From an uncultured Peptococcaceae bacterium (GTDB lineage: Bacteria; Bacillota; Desulfitobacteriia; Desulfitobacteriales; Syntrophobotulaceae), in assembly GCA_937892995.1 (NCBI GenBank), contig CALBJS010000286.1, positions 1 to 11,152 of the forward strand: 11,152 nucleotides of DNA, written 5' to 3'. This document shows positions 6,430 through 11,152 of this stretch, piece after piece. Under the pieces are notes generated by a model, which saw only the letters and a list, made by a program, of their open reading frames with translations, was not told where the DNA came from and searched no databases. Position numbers and translations under genes: made by a program. Each line of letters opens with the position of its first letter. The stretch's first letter is position 1.

Positions 6430-6458
6430 TTTCAATAGATGATGGCCTACATTATAAT
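6430..6458 (+). promoter_or_regulatory. Candidate sigma-A-type promoter of the ytvI gene
   Basis: A perfect -10 TATAAT (6453-6458) is preceded 17 bp upstream by a weak -35 TTTCAA (6430-6435). Transcription would begin near 6465, which supports the downstream start at 6581 and leaves a leader of about 115 nt. Confidence 0.5.
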
Positions 6459-6580
6459 ACTAATATATGAACCTTATTAGCGTTAATTCGGCAGTCTTAT
6501 TGCATAATCCAGAGATCTCCTTTAATATAATCTACAGTAAGTGTTTTAGTTTTTTAGAAGGAATGAAGGAATTTATAAAA

Positions 6581-7657
6581 ATGTTAAGTATACTAGAGTA
6601 CTCTAAGAGAATTTTCGTGGCAGTCGTCATCATAATCGCTACTCTTGTCATCCCCTATGGGCTCTACAAGATTTTCCCGCATTTCGTCCCTTTCATCCTA
6701 GCCTACCTTACCGCCCTATCCCTGGAACCTATTAGTGACTGGATAAAGAAAAACCTTAGGACTAAGAAAACTTTAGCCAATACCATTACATATCTTCTCT
6801 TTTTAGGTATCCTAGGCTTTCTCACCTATTTTATTATTAATAAAATCTATGTCCAATTACTAGGCCTTCTATCTTTTATCCAATCTAATGGACCAAAGAT
6901 CCAACTTTGGTTCCTGGATCTCACCGAACAGATTCAAAGTTCCATCAATCTCTTACCCCAAGATACGGCTAACCAGATTAATCAGATGATCATCTCTACA
7001 ATTAACGATCTCACAAATATTAATCTTGTCGCTAAGCTTGGAGCCTATACCTATACCCTCTCCACTGCTATACCTAACCTCTTCTTCTTAGCCCTCATCT
7101 ATTTGATTTCCGTATATCTCTTTAGCTTCCAGCTTGATAATATAAGCCGCCGTTTTTACGCTTTCTTCAAAGACACTTCTAAGGGTAAGGTATTCTATAT
7201 CTTAGGTGACCTGCGCCGAGCCACCTTTGGCTTCCTGAAAGCTCAAGTAATCTTAAGTACCATTACTTTTATCATTTGCTTCATAGGCCTGACCATCTTA
7301 AAAGTCAAATATGCAGTAGTCATTGCCCTGATCATCGTGATCGTTGACGTTCTCCCTATTTTGGGAACCGGTTCAGTCCTTATGCCCTGGGCATTCGTTT
7401 CTTTCCTGCAGGGAAATCCTTTCTTCGCTTTAGGCTTAGTCATCTTGTTCATAGTAATTGTCGTCCTGCGAAAAGCTCTAGAACCTAAAGTGCTCGGAGA
7501 ACGTATCGGTCTAAGTGCCATCGCCACCCTGGCAAGTATCTGGATAGGCTTTAAAGTCATGGGAGTATTGGGAATCTTCCTCTTCCCTCTGGCCCTTATC
7601 TTCTACAAGGCTCTGGTCAAAGTCGGAGTTATTAAAATTGATAAGCTGAAAATATAA
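6581..7657 (+). CDS. ytvI: AI-2E family transporter / sporulation integral membrane protein YtvI
   Basis: This 358-residue polytopic membrane protein of the AI-2E (PF01594) family has about eight helices: a hydrophobic pair near 11-50, one near 73-93, and a group from about 165 to the end. Typical motifs near the C-terminus are DVLPILGTGSVLMPWA and LEPKVLGERIGLSAIATLAS, followed by GVLGIFLFPLALIF. This is the Bacillus YtvI branch, which is expressed in sporulation but whose substrate is unknown. The frame is open back to an ATG at 6467, but I chose 6581. It has AAGGA ten bases upstream, the length then matches Bacillus YtvI (about 370), and the extra 38 residues look unrelated; 6467 also lies almost on the predicted transcription start. 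The gene is single, divergent from the S41 gene and closed by a strong terminator. Confidence 0.85.
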   Translation: MLSILEYSKRIFVAVVIIIATLVIPYGLYKIFPHFVPFILAYLTALSLEPISDWIKKNLRTKKTLANTITYLLFLGILGFLTYFIINKIYVQLLGLLSFIQSNGPKIQLWFLDLTEQIQSSINLLPQDTANQINQMIISTINDLTNINLVAKLGAYTYTLSTAIPNLFFLALIYLISVYLFSFQLDNISRRFYAFFKDTSKGKVFYILGDLRRATFGFLKAQVILSTITFIICFIGLTILKVKYAVVIALIIVIVDVLPILGTGSVLMPWAFVSFLQGNPFFALGLVILFIVIVVLRKALEPKVLGERIGLSAIATLASIWIGFKVMGVLGIFLFPLALIFYKALVKVGVIKIDKLKI

Positions 7658-7667
7658 AATATGCTCA

Positions 7668-7741
7668 AAATAGAATAAAAGGATAACAATACGAGCCCCG
7701 AAGAGGCTTTCCCTCTGGGGCTCGTTACTTTTATTCTATTT
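7668..7741 (+). terminator. Large extended terminator hairpin after ytvI
   Basis: The core stem is ACGAGCCCC/GGGGCTCGT (7691-7699/7717-7725), continued by AGAGG/CCTCT around a 5-nt loop and followed by a T-rich run. Outside it is a second perfect 14-bp stem, AAATAGAATAAAAG (7668-7681) with CTTTTATTCTATTT (7728-7741). The outer arms make it able to work in both directions. Confidence 0.88.
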
Positions 7742-7930
7742 CTTAAAATCACTTTAGCAACTCAGATTCTTTTAATAACTGGATATTTGTCAGATTTTGA
7801 TGGGGATTAAGATTCTAGCCAATACATTTTAGGAAAATAACACAAAACTTGTCAAATTTCATTCCAAAGGGATGACGAATTGGCTCTATATATGATAAGC
7901 TTTAACAAGTATATTTTTAGGAGGAAGTGC

Positions 7931-10630
7931 ATGATAAGAAAGTATAAAGTACCCGCTATTCTGATCGCTTTACTTATTTTTGTCGTCATTATTATTGCCT
8001 TTTATACAGAACACCTATGGTACCAAAGCCTTGGACTAAGCCAAGTCTTCTTCAAACCCTTACTTGGCGAGTTATTGATCAAGTCGATCCTCTGGGTTAT
8101 AGGCTTTATATTTTTGCTGTTAAATTTATTACCCATGACCGGTCAGTTTCGAATTAGACGTCCTAGGATCATTGCCGGAATAGAAGTAGCCGAACGAGAA
8201 TTTGGCCTAACCAAGAAAATCCTAACATTGATCTCCTTTGGTATTTCTCTTTTTTGGGTCTGGATATTACCGCAAATGTGGGATAAATTCTTGCTTCTAG
8301 CCAATTCTTCACCTACAGGTCAAGTTGATCCGATCTTGGGTCGGGATCTTAGTTACTACCTATTTAACTATCCCTTATATTCACTGCTAAGTGCCTCTAT
8401 CGTAAGTCTTTTGGCCTTAACGGCCATGATCGTCCTATCCGGGTACCTTATTGGCAAGGCTATCCATTTCGCAGGCTTTAAGACCAGATTTGCCAATAAT
8501 GCCTTGTCTCACATTTCGATACTGTTCGCCCTATTCTTGCTTTGGTATACCCTAACTCGAGGTTTAGCTATGGCTAACCTTTTAGTCTCGCCATCCTCTT
8601 CCTTGTATGGTGCAGGCTATACAGATGTACTTAAGATTCAACGGGTGGTTGGATTAATCTTAACAATTCTCGTCCTAGCGAACCTGCGTTTGAAGAAAAG
8701 TAGAATCCTCATTGCCGCACCCGTTCTCTTATTACTTATCTCCCTAACGGGAGGGCTCGTTGGGGGGGTAGTGGAAAAATTCATGGTTGGCCCCAATCAA
8801 TTAGTACGCGAAAACCCTTACATCGAACATCATATCCAAGCTACAACTGATGCCTACGGCTTATCCAATATTGAGCAAATAGAATATCCTATCGATACCA
8901 GCGAAATATCTCCGGAAATATTAAAAGATAATCAACATACCATTAACAACATTCGCTTACTCGATTATCGCCCCTTAAAACAACATTACAACCAAAACCA
9001 ATCCTTACGTCTCTATTATGAATTTAAAGATATCGACATTGACCGCTATAAACTCGGAGATCAAAACAGTCAAGTCATGCTCTCCCTGAGAGAACTCAAC
9101 GTAGAATCACTTCCTGACCAAGCCCAAACTTTGATTAATCGCCATTTTAAATATACTCATGGTTATGGGGCAGTCATGTCCCCGGTCACTAAGGTCACCA
9201 GTAATGGCCATCCTACCTATTACCTCCGCGATATTCCGGTTAAAAGCGAAGTGGATATTTCTCTGACCCGGCCCGAAATATATTTCGGGGAGATGACCGA
9301 TCAATTCGTTGTGGTCGGAACCGCTAACGGAGAATTCGGCTATCCTGTAGAAGGCACGGAAAAAATTGTTCACTATGAAGGCAACGACGGAGTCGAGCTG
9401 AATCCCTTTCGCCGCCTTTTATTTGCCATCAAACTTGGGAAGCCCATTCTCTTATTCTCCGATGAGATTACCGCTGACAGCCGGATTCTCTACCACCGCA
9501 ATATTACCGATAGAATCAAGAAAGCGGCTCCTTTTATTCATCTTGATAGTAATGCCTGCCCTGTTATCGCCGATGGTAAAATTTACTGGATCATCGATGG
9601 CTACACTACCTCCGGTCTCTATCCCTATGCCCAACCTCACGGCCAGATTAATTATATCCGCAATTCGGTGAAAATCGTCGTAGATGCTTATAATGGAGAC
9701 GTAGGAATCTACAACTTTGATGAGAGCGATCCGATCATTAAAGCTTGGGATGGTATTTTCCCCAAGCTTATCAAAAGCCGGGAAGAATTCCCTCAAGCCT
9801 TAGAAGCCCATATCCGCTATCCGGTCGATTACTTTCAAATCCAAGCCGCCATGCTTAAGAATTACCATATGACCAGTCCGCGAGACTTTTATAACCGGGA
9901 AAATGTCTGGGAAATCGCCGTAGAGAAATACAGCGGTGGTGAGGTTCAAGTCGAGCCCTACTATGTCACCATGCAATTACCTAACCATGATGAAGCCGAG
10001 TTCATTCTCAAGCTACCCTTCACCCCTCTTAATCGCAATAATATGGTAGGCTGGCTGGCGGCAGGTAATGATGGCGATAATTACGGAAAATTACTGCTTT
10101 ACAACTTCCCCCGGGGACAATTGGTGGAAGGGCCAAGCCAGATCGATGCCTATATTGACCAGGATCCGGTCATCTCCCAGCAGATTACTCTCTGGGACCA
10201 GGGCGGCTCTGATGTAGTACGTGGGAACTTACTAACTATTCCTATCAATGGAAGAATACTTTATGTGGAACCTCTCTACATCCTGTCCCAAAGCCGCAGC
10301 GTCCCGGAATTACGCCGAGTCATTCTCTACTATAATAATGTCTTGGTCATGGAAAGCTCCTTAGACCAAGCCCTAACCAAACTCTTCGGAGAACTCAAAG
10401 GAGATAAAAAGCCCACGACCCCCGAAACACCGGACAAACCGGGAACACCGGATACCCCTGGAATCTCCGATCCACTTATCGAGACGAATTTACAAGATCT
10501 CGTCACTAAGATTAATGAAGTCTTCCTGAATCAAGAACAAGCCGCCCGCGAAGGACGCTGGGCAGATTACGGAAATTATGGTAACCAGCTTAAAGAGCTG
10601 CTCAATAATTTAGTTGAGCTGGTAGAATAA
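7931..10630 (+). CDS. UPF0182 family large membrane protein
   Basis: This 899-residue protein is full length for UPF0182 (COG1615). It starts with about seven membrane helices in residues 8-285, with the family mark LWYQSLGLSQVF after the first. From about 290 to 820 there is a large outer domain with family motifs: ENPYIEHHIQATTDAYGL, NYIRNSVKIVVDAYNGDVGIY, DPIIKAWDGIFP and HIRYPVDYFQIQA, and YHMTSPRDFYNRENVW. Next comes a Pro/Thr-rich linker (PETPDKPGTPDTPG, about 830-848), then a C-terminal helical segment. The function of the family is unknown. I chose the ATG at 7931 because AGGAGGAAGTGC precedes it; the open frame back to 7880 adds 17 residues without a ribosome binding site. The 7742-7930 leader has no promoter I can defend; TTGTCA (7849-7854) lacks a matching -10. 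It is a single gene, with terminators on both sides. Confidence 0.92.
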   Translation: MIRKYKVPAILIALLIFVVIIIAFYTEHLWYQSLGLSQVFFKPLLGELLIKSILWVIGFIFLLLNLLPMTGQFRIRRPRIIAGIEVAEREFGLTKKILTLISFGISLFWVWILPQMWDKFLLLANSSPTGQVDPILGRDLSYYLFNYPLYSLLSASIVSLLALTAMIVLSGYLIGKAIHFAGFKTRFANNALSHISILFALFLLWYTLTRGLAMANLLVSPSSSLYGAGYTDVLKIQRVVGLILTILVLANLRLKKSRILIAAPVLLLLISLTGGLVGGVVEKFMVGPNQLVRENPYIEHHIQATTDAYGLSNIEQIEYPIDTSEISPEILKDNQHTINNIRLLDYRPLKQHYNQNQSLRLYYEFKDIDIDRYKLGDQNSQVMLSLRELNVESLPDQAQTLINRHFKYTHGYGAVMSPVTKVTSNGHPTYYLRDIPVKSEVDISLTRPEIYFGEMTDQFVVVGTANGEFGYPVEGTEKIVHYEGNDGVELNPFRRLLFAIKLGKPILLFSDEITADSRILYHRNITDRIKKAAPFIHLDSNACPVIADGKIYWIIDGYTTSGLYPYAQPHGQINYIRNSVKIVVDAYNGDVGIYNFDESDPIIKAWDGIFPKLIKSREEFPQALEAHIRYPVDYFQIQAAMLKNYHMTSPRDFYNRENVWEIAVEKYSGGEVQVEPYYVTMQLPNHDEAEFILKLPFTPLNRNNMVGWLAAGNDGDNYGKLLLYNFPRGQLVEGPSQIDAYIDQDPVISQQITLWDQGGSDVVRGNLLTIPINGRILYVEPLYILSQSRSVPELRRVILYYNNVLVMESSLDQALTKLFGELKGDKKPTTPETPDKPGTPDTPGISDPLIETNLQDLVTKINEVFLNQEQAAREGRWADYGNYGNQLKELLNNLVELVE

Positions 10631-10650
10631 TCCCCAAGGGGCTCACCCAC

Positions 10651-10686
10651 AAAAAAAACCGCTGAGGTCTATCCTCAGCGGTTTTT
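10651..10686. terminator. Bidirectional terminator
   Basis: AAAAACCGCTGAGG (10654-10667) and CCTCAGCGGTTTTT (10673-10686) form a perfect 14-bp stem around TCTAT. It has As on the left and Ts on the right, so it serves both the UPF0182 gene (+) and the small lysine-rich gene (-) arriving from the right. Confidence 0.9.
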
Positions 10687-10708
10687 CAAATTTTATCACA
10701 ACAGTAGT

Positions 10709-10819
10709 CTAATTATTGGGTTTGTTCTCTGATTCTATTGAAGAAGAAACTGGAGCAATAGATTTCTTTTCAGCTTTCTTCTTCTTTTTTTCCTTATTCT
10801 TAGGACTTTTATCTCCCAT
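10709..10819 (-). CDS. 36-residue lysine-rich small protein (MGDKSPKNK type)
   Basis: The protein begins MGDKSPKNKEKKKKKAEKK and ends SSSIESENKPNN. A short lysine cluster (residues 4-19) is followed by a Ser/Asn tail, with no hydrophobic segment, so it should be soluble and probably disordered; a nucleic acid or membrane-surface role would be a guess. I know of other small proteins opening with M(A/G)DKSP and a lysine run in bacterial genomes, but the relation is uncertain. Real coding is supported by GGAGGT (10827-10832) 7 nt before ATG, a candidate -10 TATACT (10850-10855) upstream, and the bidirectional terminator about 20 nt past the stop. It is too short for routine gene calls. Confidence 0.7.
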   Translation of the reverse strand: MGDKSPKNKEKKKKKAEKKSIAPVSSSIESENKPNN

Positions 10820-10832
10820 GGTAACTACCTCC

Positions 10833-11050
10833 AATCATTCCTTGACTTAAGTATACTCTCTTTTTGATATTTATACCATCAGACGTATAGCTTAAAAAAC
10901 TCATGGATCGCTTAACAAACATTCTAATGGTCCTTTAGACAACCTTACCTCTTTATTATTGACCAGAGAAGCATATTCCATTCACAGATAGACCCATTGC
11001 TTTTCAGCACTTAACCTATTCATTCTTCCTGTGTAAGATTTACGCCGCTT
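10833..11050. other. Intergenic stretch with remnants of minus-strand reading frame
   Basis: No intact gene is seen. On the minus strand, in the same frame as the 11051-11137 ORF, two gene-like stretches separated by stops read KRRKSYTGRMNRLSAEKQWV and MEYASLVNNKEVRLSKGPLE. They look like decayed coding sequence. A possible -10 for the lysine-rich gene lies at 10850-10855. Confidence 0.4.
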
Positions 11051-11137
11051 TTAATTTAGAAGATGCTGAAAGTCATAATCAATCAATTTGTCTTCAATGT
11101 CTCCAATTTTCATTTGACCACTCGGTTTACGGTACAT
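11051..11137 (-). pseudogene. Short MYRKPSGQ... frame, possible remnant of a transposase 5' end
   Basis: A 28-residue frame beginning MYRKPSGQMKIGDIEDKL has a good TAGGAGG (11144-11150) 6 nt before the ATG (an in-frame ATG at 11143 is too close). The opening and the in-frame continuation (LSAEKQWV, MEYASLV) recall the N-terminus of a DDE transposase family whose members open MYRK..GQ and carry NRWVKL nearby; the resemblance is by eye. Premature stops follow. It could instead be an independent small gene, since only the window edge limits the upstream view. Confidence 0.4.
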
Positions 11138-11152
11138 GGTCATCCTCCTAAG

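Noticed and set aside
6467..6580. Upstream ATG adding 38 residues to the YtvI protein
   Set aside because: It has no ribosome binding site, lies almost at the predicted transcription start, and makes the protein longer than the family; 6581 fits better.
7880..7930. Upstream ATG adding 17 residues to the UPF0182 protein
   Set aside because: No ribosome binding site precedes it, while the ATG at 7931 has AGGAGG at ideal spacing and gives a typical N-terminal helix.
9107..9796. Minus-strand and alternate-frame open frames inside the UPF0182 gene
   Set aside because: The UPF0182 frame is continuous and matches family motifs throughout; the others are shadows.

Overview
The window looks like chromosomal DNA of an endospore-forming Firmicute, probably in Clostridia (a Desulfosporosinus/Desulfitobacterium-like relative is my guess from gene style, not a proven assignment). 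The grounds are strong AGGAGG-type ribosome binding sites, TTG and GTG starts, and a gene set typical of spore formers: a SleB/CwlJ-type cortex-lytic hydrolase, a YtvI-type sporulation membrane protein, a YlbF/RicF-like protein, a CtpA/B-like S41 protein and a UPF0182 membrane protein. I see no rRNA, tRNA, CRISPR array, prophage or complete insertion sequence.

Layout, left to right. (1) A 67-aa two-helix membrane protein (+) converges on a GDSL/SGNH-like membrane-anchored protein (-), with a minus-strand terminator between them. (2) A divergent spacer of about 280 bp with two small palindromes leads into a YlbF-family gene (+). (3) A doubtful 233-codon frame (+) abuts the terminator of a 324-aa minus-strand protein that has a compact domain and a Pro/Gln/Tyr-rich tail. 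(4) A sleB-like gene (-) follows with its own terminator. It lies 93 bp downstream of an S41 protease-like gene (-), and that gap holds a long hairpin that hides the sleB ribosome binding site and runs its U-tract into the TTG start. (5) A divergent promoter region leads to ytvI (+), closed by a large 74-nt hairpin, then a UPF0182 gene (+), closed by a bidirectional terminator. (6) The right end has a 36-aa lysine-rich minus-strand protein and a short minus-strand reading frame starting MYRKPSGQ, which may be the wreck of a transposase.

Most products are membrane-bound or exported (two-helix protein, SGNH protein, SleB-like, S41, YtvI, UPF0182), so this is an envelope/spore-flavoured neighbourhood, but the genes are mostly separate transcription units, not one operon. 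The points most worth a second look are the sleB leader hairpin, the S41 protein lacking its catalytic Lys, the SGNH protein lacking its Asn and His, the RskA-like domain fused to a prion-like tail, and the strand ambiguity of the 1884-2585 frame.
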